Below are positions 7,977-16,522 of a DNA stretch of 36,089 nt, in pieces. The notes under the pieces are model-generated. The model was not told where the DNA came from, searched no databases, and saw only the letters and a list, made by a program, of their open reading frames with translations. The DNA comes from Chloroflexota bacterium. GTDB lineage: Bacteria > Chloroflexota > Anaerolineae > Promineifilales > Promineifilaceae. The translations under genes and the position numbers were made by a program. The DNA is taken from the NCBI GenBank assembly GCA_018004935.1, contig JAGNBF010000037.1:28264-64352 (forward strand), read 5' to 3'. Each line of letters starts with the position of its first letter. Within the stretch, counting starts at the first letter, position 1.

Positions 7977-8536
7977 GGGCGACCTCGGAGAAAGGGATAC
8001 TTGCAGTTTGTAAAAGATTGAGTTCCATCAAGACCTGACAGGTTTCCGAAAACCTGTCCGGTCTGAAGGGGGAAGTTATATTTTTACGAACCTTTGGTTA
8101 AACCGCGACTGACGGTAAAAGCGTAACAGCCAGCCATTAACCCGGCATATTTTCAGCATTAATCAGATATTGAATTCCCTGATCGGACATAACTCTAGTA
8201 CAAAAGGATGGTCTTGAGTCGGGTGTGTGGTAAATGTGCTGGCGCCGTAGCACAGCCTTTCCAGGCTGTGCGTTCTCTGGTGAAAACAAAAAACGCCAAT
8301 GTCGAGTCTTTTAATCAACAATCGCCCCGCTTTTGCCCGCCTTAAAAAACTCCCCGCCCCTGGGAGTGGGGTGGGGAACTCCGAATAGGCAATCGCCCTG
8401 CGATTTATGCTTAACTCAGGGATTGTCGCTAAACTTACGGGAGAATCAGGTTATGGGCTGGCTTTGCTTCGGTCTTTATTTCTCTAAAAATCCGTAGAGT
8501 TATTGCCAGCGATTCATCGCTGTAACCCAACCTCCT
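7977..8536. repeat. Repeat-filled spacer between two divergent secreted-protein genes
   Basis: Contains a CCTGACAGGTTTCC palindrome with its TTATATTTTTACGAACC tail (about 8029-8093), a GCACAGCCT-TTCC-AGGCTGTGC hairpin (about 8253-8275), and the right part of a MITE-like element ending in AGGCAATCGCCCTG at 8400. Promoters for both flanking genes should be here, but I cannot point to convincing -35/-10 pairs. No gene seen. Confidence 0.65.
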
Positions 8537-9835
8537 ATGATTAAACATATCAGACTCCTCTCCTCCCTGTTGTTTGGCCTCTTCTGGCTGATTGGGTGCA
8601 GTGACACCACCGACAGCCCGCTCCCAACTTCAACCGCAACGGTTCATGTTCAGGCCACTCCTTCTGCCACTGCGTCCCTTGTCGCCTCACCCCAGCCAAC
8701 CATCACGCCCGAAGTAACCATTTTGACCCTATGGGATGTTTTTCTGATGGAAGTCAACAACCTTGCCCCTGCCGAGCGGCAACAGCGCGTTGATAACTAC
8801 CTGGCGACCGTTGAGGCTACCCCCTTGACCCACGGGGACAGAGCGGTTTTTCTCTGGCAAGGAGAAGCGCAGAGTGTGGTTCTGGCGGGGGACATGAATG
8901 GGTGGAATCTGGACGCCGCGGCCGCGTTCCAGCAGATTGCCAGTACCGATTTATGGTATCTGGAAGCGATTTTTCCTCCCTCTGCCCGGTTGGATTACAA
9001 AATTGTCGTCAATGGTGGCAACTGGCAACTCGATCCCTTGAACCCACGCACGATGTTAGGTGGGTTTGGTCCCAACTCCGAACTGATCATGCCGGACTAT
9101 GTCGCCCCGGCCGAGTTGAGCGGAGATGCCCCGGCTGGTACAGTGACTCAACACAGGTTGACCAGCGATACCCTGGGACGGGCACGTACCTTTTACGTCT
9201 ATACCCCGGCCCAATTTGATCCGGCCCTGGTTTACCCCTCGCTCTACGTCCACGATGGCACCGATTATCTCCATCTGATTGACGCCCCTCTCATCTTAGA
9301 CCGGTTGATTGCCGCCGGTGAGATACCCCCTCTTGTGGTCGTGTTCATTCCGCCGTTACAACGCGAGGTGGAATACAGGAACAATGCCCCTTATGTGACC
9401 TTCCTGGCAGATGAGTTACTGCCTTTTGTGCAGACCGAGTACCACACCTCACCGGATGCCGGGCAGACTGGCACGTTGGGTGCATCCATGGGCGGGCTGA
9501 TCAGCGTGTACGCGGCCGCAGTCCGGCCTGATGTTTTCGGGCTGGTGGCCGGGCAATCAGGGGCTTATTCATTGGATGATGATAGGGTCATACAGCTAAT
9601 TGCGACGCGGCCGCAACCCATTCCCGTGCGTTTTCATCTCGTTGTGGGGACATACGAGACCGCCGTTGGGGGCAATGATCAGGAAGGTAACTTGCTGGCG
9701 GCTAATCAGCGGCTGGTGGCTGTGTTAGAAAGCCAGGGTATTGTTTATCGCTATGCCGAACTGCCAGACGGGCATAGTTGGGGGTTGTGGCAACGACAAT
9801 TGGGGGCGGCACTACGTTTTCTGTATGGGCAGTAG
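8537..9835 (+). CDS. Lipoprotein esterase with E-set/CBM48-like domain (enterochelin esterase/esterase D family)
   Basis: A 432-residue lipoprotein: hydrophobic leader with lipobox Leu-Ile-Gly-Cys (Cys21) and a Thr/Pro/Ser-rich linker to about residue 60. An early-set Ig-like domain resembling glycogen-binding CBM48 modules follows (Gly-Asp-Met-Asn-Gly-Trp near 118, then Asp-Tyr-Lys-Ile-Val-Val-Asn-Gly). The C-terminal alpha/beta-hydrolase is of the esterase D/Fes type. The nucleophile elbow is Gly-Ala-Ser-Met-Gly-Gly with Ser317, and the catalytic His is His413 in Asp-Gly-His-Ser-Trp. An E-set followed by this hydrolase is the layout of Fes/IroE-type enzymes, but the substrate (siderophore ester, feruloyl ester or other) cannot be told. 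Anchored outside the membrane. Two GCGGCCGC palindromes fall inside the hydrolase part and one in the E-set. Confidence 0.85.
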   Translation: MIKHIRLLSSLLFGLFWLIGCSDTTDSPLPTSTATVHVQATPSATASLVASPQPTITPEVTILTLWDVFLMEVNNLAPAERQQRVDNYLATVEATPLTHGDRAVFLWQGEAQSVVLAGDMNGWNLDAAAAFQQIASTDLWYLEAIFPPSARLDYKIVVNGGNWQLDPLNPRTMLGGFGPNSELIMPDYVAPAELSGDAPAGTVTQHRLTSDTLGRARTFYVYTPAQFDPALVYPSLYVHDGTDYLHLIDAPLILDRLIAAGEIPPLVVVFIPPLQREVEYRNNAPYVTFLADELLPFVQTEYHTSPDAGQTGTLGASMGGLISVYAAAVRPDVFGLVAGQSGAYSLDDDRVIQLIATRPQPIPVRFHLVVGTYETAVGGNDQEGNLLAANQRLVAVLESQGIVYRYAELPDGHSWGLWQRQLGAALRFLYGQ

Positions 9836-10467
9836 GCACTAACCGCATCACGAGCGACAAAAAATTGCCGATCTTCTGGAAAAATGGAAAACTTGTAAAC
9901 ACGGATAGGAGAAACACGGTTAATGGCTGGCGCTGAGGTGATAAAAGGATGGTCAACGCCTGACAAACGCGGGCAACCAACTCGTGCTCGCGGCCGCGTG
10001 CCAGGCGCACACCCCCCAACCGATTTCTCCCGCAACTCTTTTAGGGCTTGTAAAGACTAAGTTCCGTCAAGACCTGCCAGGTTTCCGAAAACCTGTCAGG
10101 TCTAAAGCGGGAAGTTATATTTTTACGAACCCTAAGCGTCCAGCTATCCCACCGGTGGTTTGACCACCGGCCAACGGCCTTTGTAACCATAGCCCGGTCG
10201 TTTTACGACCGGGCGGGTCTGGCGGATGAATTTATACTTACCACGGTCATAAAGTGACATTTTGTTAGCGGCAACAGATTGGTAGGTTTGGACTGAAGAC
10301 CCATCCCCCTTCGATCCCAGAGGGAAGGGGGGAGAAACCTACCGGCGCGGTGTGGCGAGCGGACGCTCGCCACACCGCGCCGAAAAAAATTCCCCGCCCC
10401 TGGGGGCGGGGTTAGGGGTGGGGGTGGCCTTGGATAAACCCAACACGACGATAAAGTGAGACGGCGA
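9836..10467. repeat. Repeat-filled spacer downstream of the esterase
   Basis: Positions about 10066-10131 are a CCTGACAGGTTTCC palindrome with the TTATATTTTTACGAACC tail, 10219-10277 the second 59-bp repeat, and about 10387-10425 a CCCCGCCCCTGGGGGCGGGG hairpin. The open frame 10203-10565 on the minus strand is repeat-derived. A GCGGCCGC palindrome is at 9990-9997 in non-coding DNA. No gene seen. Confidence 0.6.
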
Positions 10468-10573
10468 CAGGGCGAAAAAATGTCAGATTTTGCCCGCTGA
10501 GTGGGTTCCCCCCTCCCGATTTCGGGAATCGTCAGGGGGATGGGTTCATTCTGGTGATAATGCAATCGCCCTG
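10468..10573. mobile_element. Short MITE-like element fused to the 3' end of the MFS gene
   Basis: Starts CAGGGCGA and ends AATGCAATCGCCCTG, matching the ends of the element at 2313-2494, with a shared interior (CATTCTGGTGA, CCCGATTTCGGGA, GTGGGTTCCCCC). It is shorter than the 2313 copy and I could not find a clean target duplication. The stop codon of the adjacent transporter gene lies inside it. Confidence 0.55.
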
Positions 10574-11830
10574 AGACGAGGGTAGCGTTTCTTGCATGAG
10601 TCCGGCCACCACCAGGCCAGAAAAAAACGTCAGCCCGGCAATCGCCGTAATGGCTACCGGCATATTGAACAAATCGGCCAACGTACCAGCCAATATTCCC
10701 CCCACCGCAAAACCCAGGTCACGCCACAATCGGTAAACGCCAACAGCCGTACCCCGCCAGGCCGGATGCGCCACATCGGATACTGCCGCCAGAAGCGTCG
10801 GGTAAACCATCGCCGTGCCCAGCCCCAGCAGGCTGGCGGCTCCCAGCCACACAGGCATCATCCGGCCCATGACAAACAGGGCAATCGCGGCCGCTTGCAA
10901 CCACATTCCCCCCACAATCAGCCATTTCCGCCCCCACCTGTCGCTCAACGCCCCGGTAAACAACTGGCTTATGCCCCAGACGGCCGGGTACGCGGCCGCG
11001 ATAAGCGCGATTTGTTGCACCGACAACCCAAACCCGGCCAACAACAGCGGCACCAACCCCCACACCACGCCATCATTCAGGTTATTCACCAAACCCGCCT
11101 GACTCGTCGCCAACAACGTCCGGTCCTGCCAACTGGCACGGACAAACACCTGCCCAAAACTTAGCCGGGCCACAGCCGATGAATCAACGAAGGGTTCAGC
11201 CCCAGACACCCGGTTCTGCGGCTGATTCGTCTGATCGGCTTCCCGTCGCGCATAAACGTGAGTTTCTTGCACGAAAAAGAGGGACAAAATCAACCCCAAC
11301 CCGGCAAACAACAATCCGGGCACAAAAGGAAGCGGCCGCAAGCCATAAGCCACCGCCAGATAACCCGAAGCCAACGCCGCTAAAGAAACCGCCAGATAAC
11401 CGGCAAATTCGTTTAACCCCATCGCCAGCCCCCGTTGTTTTGTGCCTACCAGATCAATTTTCATAATCACGGTAGTAGACCAACAAAAGCCCTGGTTAAT
11501 ACCTAGCAGAACATTGGCAAAAATGACCCAACCCCAATTCGGGGCCAGCATGATGAGAAGGGGAACCGGCAAACCAACAAGCCAACCCAAAATGAGAATC
11601 GGTTTACGGCCATAGCGATCTCCCAACCGCCCGGCAAACAAATTGGCTAACGCTTTCACCAAGCCAAAGCTAATCAGAAACGACAAAACGGCCGTTTTGG
11701 AAACCAGACCAAACTCCGCTTCGGCAATTAAGGGCAGAATGGTGCGTTCCAACCCAATCATCGCCCCCACAAAAGCGTTGATGACGACCAAAAGGGTAAA
11801 CTGCCGCCAATTTTCTCTCAACCCTGCCAT
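10532..11830 (-). CDS. Major facilitator superfamily transporter
   Basis: A 432-residue integral membrane protein with about 12 hydrophobic segments in two halves. Each half carries the MFS loop 2-3 signature: Gly-Arg-Leu-Gly-Asp-Arg-Tyr-Gly-Arg-Lys near residue 68 and Gly-Ala-Leu-Ser-Asp-Arg-Trp-Gly-Arg-Lys in the second half. A polar loop of about 30 residues (Ala-Arg-Arg-Glu-Ala-Asp-Gln...) separates the halves. The substrate is unknown; drug or metabolite efflux is the usual guess for this type. The start overlaps the end of the upstream ArsR-rhodanese gene by 13 bases, so the two are translated together and the regulator probably controls the transporter. The last dozen or so codons (from Gln-Gly-Asp-Cys) come from a MITE-like element, so the native C-terminus was lost or replaced. 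Confidence 0.85.
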   Translation of the reverse strand: MAGLRENWRQFTLLVVINAFVGAMIGLERTILPLIAEAEFGLVSKTAVLSFLISFGLVKALANLFAGRLGDRYGRKPILILGWLVGLPVPLLIMLAPNWGWVIFANVLLGINQGFCWSTTVIMKIDLVGTKQRGLAMGLNEFAGYLAVSLAALASGYLAVAYGLRPLPFVPGLLFAGLGLILSLFFVQETHVYARREADQTNQPQNRVSGAEPFVDSSAVARLSFGQVFVRASWQDRTLLATSQAGLVNNLNDGVVWGLVPLLLAGFGLSVQQIALIAAAYPAVWGISQLFTGALSDRWGRKWLIVGGMWLQAAAIALFVMGRMMPVWLGAASLLGLGTAMVYPTLLAAVSDVAHPAWRGTAVGVYRLWRDLGFAVGGILAGTLADLFNMPVAITAIAGLTFFSGLVVAGLMQETLPSSQGDCIITRMNPSP

Positions 11831-12453
11831 TCCAAGACCCCTTCTTCCAGGCGAGCCACGGGCCGCCCGGTCTGCGCCAGGAGCGCCAACGCTTCATCCG
11901 CATAAACACAGTAAGGCCCACGACAATAGGCCACAATCAGTTTGTCTGTGGGTAGTTCGTGCTGTCGTTCGGCAACCTCAAACCAGGGGAGAGAGATAGC
12001 TCCAGGGATGTGGGCGGTTTCGTACTCCACCACCGGGCGCACATCTAACAAAACGACCTCATCATTAGCCAGACGTGTTTTGAGTTCGGTGGCTGTGATT
12101 CCCTCAAATTCATGGCGGCGATAACGATAGGCATCTAATGCCTGTTCTACCTCAGCTAACTGATGTCTGGCGACAGCACGGAGTTGTAGCCACAATTGCG
12201 CTACCATGGGGTCGGCCAGATGGTAACGTATGTGTTGCCCTTCACGGACAGCCGCAACCAAATGTGCCTGTTTGAGCCGCTGTAAATGTTGGGATGTGTT
12301 GGCAAAACTCAGACGGGTTTCCTGGGTCAACTCTTCCACGGTGCGTGGGGCCTGGGCCAGCAAATCCAGTAATTCCAGGCGGTGCGGATTAGCCAGGGCG
12401 TTGCCAATTTGGGCAAAAAGTTGGTACAGGTTTTCTTTGTTGGGCTGGGCCAT
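11818..12453 (-). CDS. ArsR-family regulator fused to a rhodanese domain
   Basis: A 211-residue two-domain protein. Residues about 8-90 form an ArsR/SmtB winged helix, with recognition-helix region Ser-Phe-Ala-Asn-Thr-Ser-Gln-His-Leu-Gln-Arg-Leu (49-60) and wing Arg-Glu-Gly-Gln-His-Ile-Arg-Tyr. The helix-turn-helix domain has no cysteine, so the classical thiol metal site is absent. Residues about 117-211 are a rhodanese domain with catalytic Cys177 in Tyr-Cys-Arg-Gly-Pro-Tyr-Cys. This ArsR-rhodanese fusion is a known architecture often linked with sulfur or thiosulfate metabolism. Persulfide sensing through Cys177/Cys182 is a reasonable inference. It overlaps the MFS gene by 13 bases and is its likely regulator. 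An inverted repeat suited to ArsR dimers lies just upstream. Confidence 0.88.
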   Translation of the reverse strand: MAQPNKENLYQLFAQIGNALANPHRLELLDLLAQAPRTVEELTQETRLSFANTSQHLQRLKQAHLVAAVREGQHIRYHLADPMVAQLWLQLRAVARHQLAEVEQALDAYRYRRHEFEGITATELKTRLANDEVVLLDVRPVVEYETAHIPGAISLPWFEVAERQHELPTDKLIVAYCRGPYCVYADEALALLAQTGRPVARLEEGVLEWQG

Positions 12454-12486
12454 CTCTTACGCTCACAATCTGTTGTATCAAACGAT

Positions 12487-12514
12487 ATTCAATCATTCAA
12501 TAGATTCATTGAAT
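12487..12514 (-). promoter_or_regulatory. Candidate ArsR operator/promoter
   Basis: ATTCAAT occurs at 12487-12493 and 12495-12501, and its complement ATTGAAT at 12508-12514. The last two form a perfect 7-6-7 inverted repeat. AT-rich ATTCAA...TTGAAT dyads are typical ArsR/SmtB operators. It lies 34-61 bases upstream of the regulator start, suggesting autoregulation of the regulator-transporter pair. Confidence 0.55.
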
Positions 12515-12565
12515 AATAGCACCAGATTATAACTCGTCAAGGGGATGGGGGTAACGGAGTATACC

Positions 12566-12631
12566 CACGTTTTGTGGGAGACCTGACAGGTTTTGAAAAC
12601 CTGTCAGGTCTGCGCCCCACGTTTTGTGGAT
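12566..12631. repeat. CCTGACAGGTTTTG palindrome, second subtype, copy 1
   Basis: A perfect palindrome AGACCTGACAGGTTTT/GAAAACCTGTCAGGTCT lies inside conserved flanks, CCACGTTTTGTGGGAG on the left and GCGCCCCACGTTTTGTGG on the right. The second copy with the same flanks is at 16523-16592. These flanks distinguish it from the copies at 5276, 8029 and 10066. Confidence 0.85.
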
Positions 12632-12796
12632 ATATCCGGGGTAACGACTGGGTGGTACCTGGTAGCAGTGCATCGCGGCCGCGGCCAATACATCCTATCC
12701 AGTCTTCATTTGTAACTACTAAGCCTGTTGCCTGAGCTTGTCGAAGGCAAGAGGGCTTAGACAAGCTCAGCCCTCGAAAGGGTTAGGAGTTACCTT

Positions 12797-12901
12797 CATT
12801 TGCGGTATGAGGGAGCACAGGGCCGTTTGCGCCTGGAACGGGAAGGGCAACCCGTTGTTTTGCCCACGCGCAAACTAGAACTACGGCTGGCTTACCTCTG
12901 A
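12797..12901 (+). pseudogene. Fragment resembling the N-terminus of a SARP/LuxR-type transcriptional regulator
   Basis: A 34-codon stretch followed by a stop. It translates to Gly-Arg-Leu-Arg-Leu-Glu-Arg-Glu-Gly-Gln-Pro-Val-Val-Leu-Pro-Thr-Arg-Lys and ends in Leu-Ala-Tyr-Leu. This is the pattern at the beginning of SARP-type winged-helix regulators, where 'GGxRLERDGxPV.LPTRK...LLAYL' is typical. There is no start codon in frame and nothing recognisable after the stop, so it looks like a remnant. Identification rests on one short motif. Confidence 0.35.
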
Positions 12902-13561
12902 ACGAGCTTCCCTGCCAGACCGGACAAAGCCACCCCACTACCACCAGGGGATGGAGCCGGTTTTCAGGCTACTGGCGGCAAGGGAACCCACTCGGCGGGC
13001 AAAATCGGGCAAAGCCCCGATTGCCCACCTTAAAAAACTCCCCGCCCCTGGGGACGGGGTTGGGGAACTCCGAGTAGGCAATCGCCCTAGTAGTTCAACA
13101 AACTTATTCCGTCGAATAGCTGTGGCCGGTCTCCTGACCGTGCCACCACCTTCCAACCGACAAATCTTGTCTGTCGCACTACTAGATGTTAGGCTACAAC
13201 TTGCAAAAAAATGGCTCTTTGGGAATTCAGGGGATTAACACCAGATATAGGGGTTGGCCTTGTGGGGCAACCACAAGGGTTGCCCGTACCCCACAAAACC
13301 CCAAAGAACCAAAATTTTTGGGGTTCATAGTAACGACTTTAGTCCTCCAGTGTTGGACTGCTAAAGCAGTTACTACGAACTTGTGCCCGACACGGATCCG
13401 CGGCCGCGCCCCCAGCACAGAGATGGCATACCAGGTCAGCATCCAAAACCATCTTATCCATAAATAAAGTCGAAAAGCGAACAAAGATATTCTTCGTCAT
13501 ATTCGACGAGCGATACGTGAGGACACAGCCGGAACTATCTTATTACAGACCAACGGCCAAC
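12902..13561. repeat. Repeat cluster between the ArsR operon and a secreted-protein gene
   Basis: In order: the right part of a MITE-like element (about 12972-13088, with GGAACCCACTCGGCGGGC and the CCCCGCCCCTGGGG hairpin, ending GGCAATCGCCCT); the GGCCGGTCTCCTGACCG hairpin (about 13120-13147); the GGGGTTGGCCTTGTGG repeat (about 13248-13290); and the TAACGACTTTAGTC...CTAAAGCAGTTACTACGAAC palindrome (about 13326-13381). A GCGGCCGC is at 13400-13407. Open frames here follow the repeats. No gene seen. Confidence 0.65.
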
Positions 13562-14950
13562 TTATCGCCCCAGGAGCGGCAGATAACTGGTAATGGGCAA
13601 GTCGGCCACAATGACCGTAAACGAACTGGTACTGGATGCGGCGAATGGATCAGTCACTTCAATGGTGACTGTCGTCTGCCCCACCCAATTCGCGGTTGGA
13701 TAAATATCAATAAAACGATTGTTATCCAGCGAAATTCCGGCACCACTCGCCGGTGAATTAGTGATCGCAAAGATTAACTCATTGTCTGGCTGGTCATCTT
13801 CCACATACGCCCACAAGTCAATCGCATTATTCCGCACGGTATTAATCTGCAAAAACTGGTTAGGGAACTGGCTAAAAGTAGGTGTACTATTCGGTTGGGG
13901 CCAGCCCATGTCATACAACATAGCCAGAGCCACCGGGCCTGGATGGTGAACCACTTCACCGGTCTGAATAGACGGGGTCATTAAGGCATTGGTTGTACCT
14001 GTGGGGTAGGTAGATTCTGCCAGGTATCTGAAACTGTTGCTACTCCAGGCGGCTGGTGCGTGCAATCTGGCGGGGCTATTACCGTTAGCGGCCTGGGTAA
14101 GTGGACCAACAAAAAAGATGTTGTCACTGATCATTTGGGCATACAGAGCCGCTGAAGGCCGGGGAAAGAGCGTTGTGTTAATGAGTTGCTGGCTGTTTCC
14201 ATTATAAATAAACAGATCATAGATTTTTGGATCAGGTGTTCCCCATGTGCCCACGGGTGTGCCGTTGCTCGTGTAAGAAGCAAATGAGTGGGAAAAGCCC
14301 AAACCCACGCCAATCTGGCGCAAGGCAACTGTCACAAAATCGTACTGATTGGCTGGGGGGTTGCCATCTACACCGAAATACCAGTCAGGTAACGAGCTAT
14401 CGAAGGTGATTTGCATCTCTTCACAATTGGAACAGGTAGCGTAACCACGAATAGCATTGGCCATGGCTTCGGGATAGTAGGCGTACCATACCGGCAATGA
14501 ATCGGATTGGATGAAAGTAGGGATAAAGGTTGAGGCCAGGGTGGTATTATTGATTGTGCCCCAAATTGCTGTGATATGAATCGCCGGTACGGAGCTGAGC
14601 AATGGTTCCCAAATTTGCGCGGCATGTTCCAGGGCTGTCTGCGCGGCCGCGGGCCAGGCTCCCTGATAACTAATTTCAATCGTCACCCCATCAGCAACCA
14701 GGGTTCGGGCCGGTTCATCCGCTTTCACCCCAGACGAGTAAAGCCGCCTACTCAATAGTGTGGGGGCAGAGCCGTAATTTATATTGGGACTGCTGATCGT
14801 CATGTAAGTATCCGCATTGGCAGAGATAGTCATCACCCTATCATCACCTGACGCATCCAAAGCAGAAGGTGATTCGGTTAGCCAAAACAAACCACTCAAT
14901 ATCAATCCCCAGAAAATCAGGTAATAGGTCGGTCTATAAGAAGTCATCAT
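13562..14950 (-). CDS. Secreted metallopeptidase homologue with a degenerate active site
   Basis: A 462-residue exported protein. The start at 14950 is chosen because AGGA precedes it by 7 bases; an upstream in-frame ATG adds 11 residues. A hydrophobic leader is followed by a domain matching secreted proteins I know as Tyr-Asp-Phe-Val-Thr-Val-Ala-Leu-His-Glu-x-Gly-His-Gly-Leu-Gly-Phe. Here the HExxH positions are Arg211-Gln-Ile-Gly-Val215, so the zinc ligands and catalytic Glu are gone while the surrounding sequence is intact. The Met-turn region Asn-Ala-Leu-Met-Thr-Pro and Gly-Glu-Val-Val-His-His-Pro-Gly-Pro are conserved. A cadherin/Ig-like domain follows, and the protein ends in Tyr-Leu-Pro-Leu-Leu-Gly-Arg. 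The open frame is undamaged, so a non-catalytic secreted protein is likelier than a pseudogene. Confidence 0.8.
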   Translation of the reverse strand: MMTSYRPTYYLIFWGLILSGLFWLTESPSALDASGDDRVMTISANADTYMTISSPNINYGSAPTLLSRRLYSSGVKADEPARTLVADGVTIEISYQGAWPAAAQTALEHAAQIWEPLLSSVPAIHITAIWGTINNTTLASTFIPTFIQSDSLPVWYAYYPEAMANAIRGYATCSNCEEMQITFDSSLPDWYFGVDGNPPANQYDFVTVALRQIGVGLGFSHSFASYTSNGTPVGTWGTPDPKIYDLFIYNGNSQQLINTTLFPRPSAALYAQMISDNIFFVGPLTQAANGNSPARLHAPAAWSSNSFRYLAESTYPTGTTNALMTPSIQTGEVVHHPGPVALAMLYDMGWPQPNSTPTFSQFPNQFLQINTVRNNAIDLWAYVEDDQPDNELIFAITNSPASGAGISLDNNRFIDIYPTANWVGQTTVTIEVTDPFAASSTSSFTVIVADLPITSYLPLLGR

Positions 14951-15356
14951 GATTTCATCCTTTTGCAATTTGATCGTGGCCACAAGATGAAAATGCCCGC
15001 TTATGTGCCTTGTGATTTTTTTCAGCCAGAGATAACATCAGTTTAGGACTTACGCGCTGTGGCTGGTGTCCCCACCGAGTCACACCGGGCACGGTCAGGT
15101 GAGACCAATCTGGTGGCCTGGTTAACGATGTCGCACACAACTTTAAGGCTGAGTTGCGGCCGCGTACTCCCATTGACAACAACGAATTTGAGGAAGGAAC
15201 GAATGGTTTGCGGCCGCGTTCCCCCATCCCCCATTCCCCATCCCCCATTTACAATTTCTGCGCCACAGATATACGTGGGGCAAAAACGGTATGATGGTTG
15301 ATCTGGGAGACGCGGTGGCTGATCGCGGCCGCACCGGGGATGAAGCCCGTTCGGTT
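14951..15356. other. Gene-free spacer with three GCGGCCGC palindromes
   Basis: GCGGCCGC occurs at 15156, 15210 and 15325, unusually dense for non-coding DNA. A simple CCCCCATCCCCCATTCCCCA word array lies at about 15222-15249. Open frames across it are not gene-like (no ribosome binding site, no recognisable domain). The left edge should hold the promoter of the degenerate metallopeptidase gene, but I cannot identify it. Confidence 0.5.
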
Positions 15357-16496
15357 TTATTGGCAAAACGCCTGCGCCACCGCCAGGTAAATCTCCGCAC
15401 ACTCTCTCACGCTTGCCAGATCAACCCATTCTTCCTCAGCATGTGCCCCGGCTCCCGTTGGGCCAAACAAGACGGTGGGAATGCCCGCGGCCGCGAGTGT
15501 AGCCGCATCCGTCCAGTAAGGCACACCGATGATGAGACAGGGTTGGGCGAGCCGGGTCGCGGCCGCGTTCCGCACCGCCTGCACAATCGGGGAATCGGGC
15601 GGCGTTTCCAGGGGCGTTCTCGCCAGTGTGGTATGAAGTGTGGCTTGAAAGGCCGGATCAGCCTGGTAGAGACGCGTTACAATCGCCTCAAACTCCGCTT
15701 CTACGGAACTGAGCGTCTCACCCGGCAGTGTCCGCCGCTCGATAGACAGGCGACACCGTGCCGGATAACTGGATAACTCCTGCCCCCCTTGAATGAGCGA
15801 GGCGTGCAATGAACCATGACCCAGGAGTGGATGAGCCGTTCGCCCGGCCAGTTGCTCACCGAGTTGTTCCAGTTCCCCCAGGAAACGCCCCATGTGGCTA
15901 ATGGCATCCACACCCAAATCGGGGCGCGAGCCATGCGCCGCCACGCCACGCGTTTCCACATCCAGCCAGACAAACCCTTTGTGAGCGATAACCAGTTGTT
16001 GTTCGGTGGGTTCGGCAATGAGGGCCGCACCGGCCTGGTAACGTTCAGCGATAGCCATTGTGCCCAGACCCGCATATTCCTCGTCCATCACCGCCGTGAA
16101 GATGAGGTCGCCACGCAATGGGGTTTGTTTCGCGGCCGCGATAGCCACCATACAGGCCGCCACCCCCCCTTTCATGTCATACGCCCCACGCCCATACAAC
16201 CTTCCCTCACGGCGAGTAGGCTGGTGCGGGTTTGTCATCCCGGCCACCCCCACCGTGTCTATATGGCCGTTGAGGATGAGGCTCTTCCCCCCACCCGTCC
16301 CGCGTAAAATACCGACGACATTGGGCCGGTTCGGGGTAACTTCTTGCCAGTGGACTTCCAGCCCGGCCTGTTCCAACCACCGGGCAATAAAACGTGTTAT
16401 CTCCAATTCGCCTGACGCACCTGGTACGAGATCCGGGTTGATGGAGCTAATGCTTACCAGCTCTTGTAGTAACGGGTCAGTTTGATTGAGTGACAT
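15357..16496 (-). CDS. M20-family metallo-amidohydrolase (ArgE/DapE/ACY1 group)
   Basis: A 379-residue cytoplasmic hydrolase. All M20 di-zinc landmarks are visible: Asn-Gly-His-Ile-Asp-Thr-Val (His ligand), Gly-Arg-Gly-Ala-Tyr-Asp-Met-Lys-Gly-Gly (bridging Asp), Met-Asp-Glu-Glu-Tyr-Ala-Gly (catalytic Glu plus ligand Glu), Glu-Pro-Thr-Glu (ligand), and Gly-Ala-His-Ala-Glu-Glu-Glu-Trp-Val near the C-terminus (final His ligand). A dimerisation domain sits between about residues 175 and 290 (His-Gly-Ser-Arg-Pro). The family removes N-acyl groups from amino acids or succinyl-diaminopimelate; the exact substrate cannot be decided, with acetylornithine deacetylase the nearest general label. Four GCGGCCGC palindromes lie in or at the edge of the gene. 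It is monocistronic as far as can be seen. Confidence 0.88.
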   Translation of the reverse strand: MSLNQTDPLLQELVSISSINPDLVPGASGELEITRFIARWLEQAGLEVHWQEVTPNRPNVVGILRGTGGGKSLILNGHIDTVGVAGMTNPHQPTRREGRLYGRGAYDMKGGVAACMVAIAAAKQTPLRGDLIFTAVMDEEYAGLGTMAIAERYQAGAALIAEPTEQQLVIAHKGFVWLDVETRGVAAHGSRPDLGVDAISHMGRFLGELEQLGEQLAGRTAHPLLGHGSLHASLIQGGQELSSYPARCRLSIERRTLPGETLSSVEAEFEAIVTRLYQADPAFQATLHTTLARTPLETPPDSPIVQAVRNAAATRLAQPCLIIGVPYWTDAATLAAAGIPTVLFGPTGAGAHAEEEWVDLASVRECAEIYLAVAQAFCQ

Positions 16497-16522
16497 GGAT
16501 ACTCCTTGTGGGCATGAGTATA

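Noticed and set aside
10468-10573. Target-site duplication for the second MITE-like copy
   Set aside because: Flanks share only a short AGACG at different offsets; not a convincing duplication.
12541-13400. Possible CRISPR-like alternation of repeats
   Set aside because: The repeats are of different families and spacing, with no regular repeat-spacer unit.
15301-15776. Plus-strand frame starting Met-Met-Val-Asp-Leu-Gly-Asp
   Set aside because: Most of it is antisense to the M20 hydrolase, and the upstream part has no ribosome binding site.
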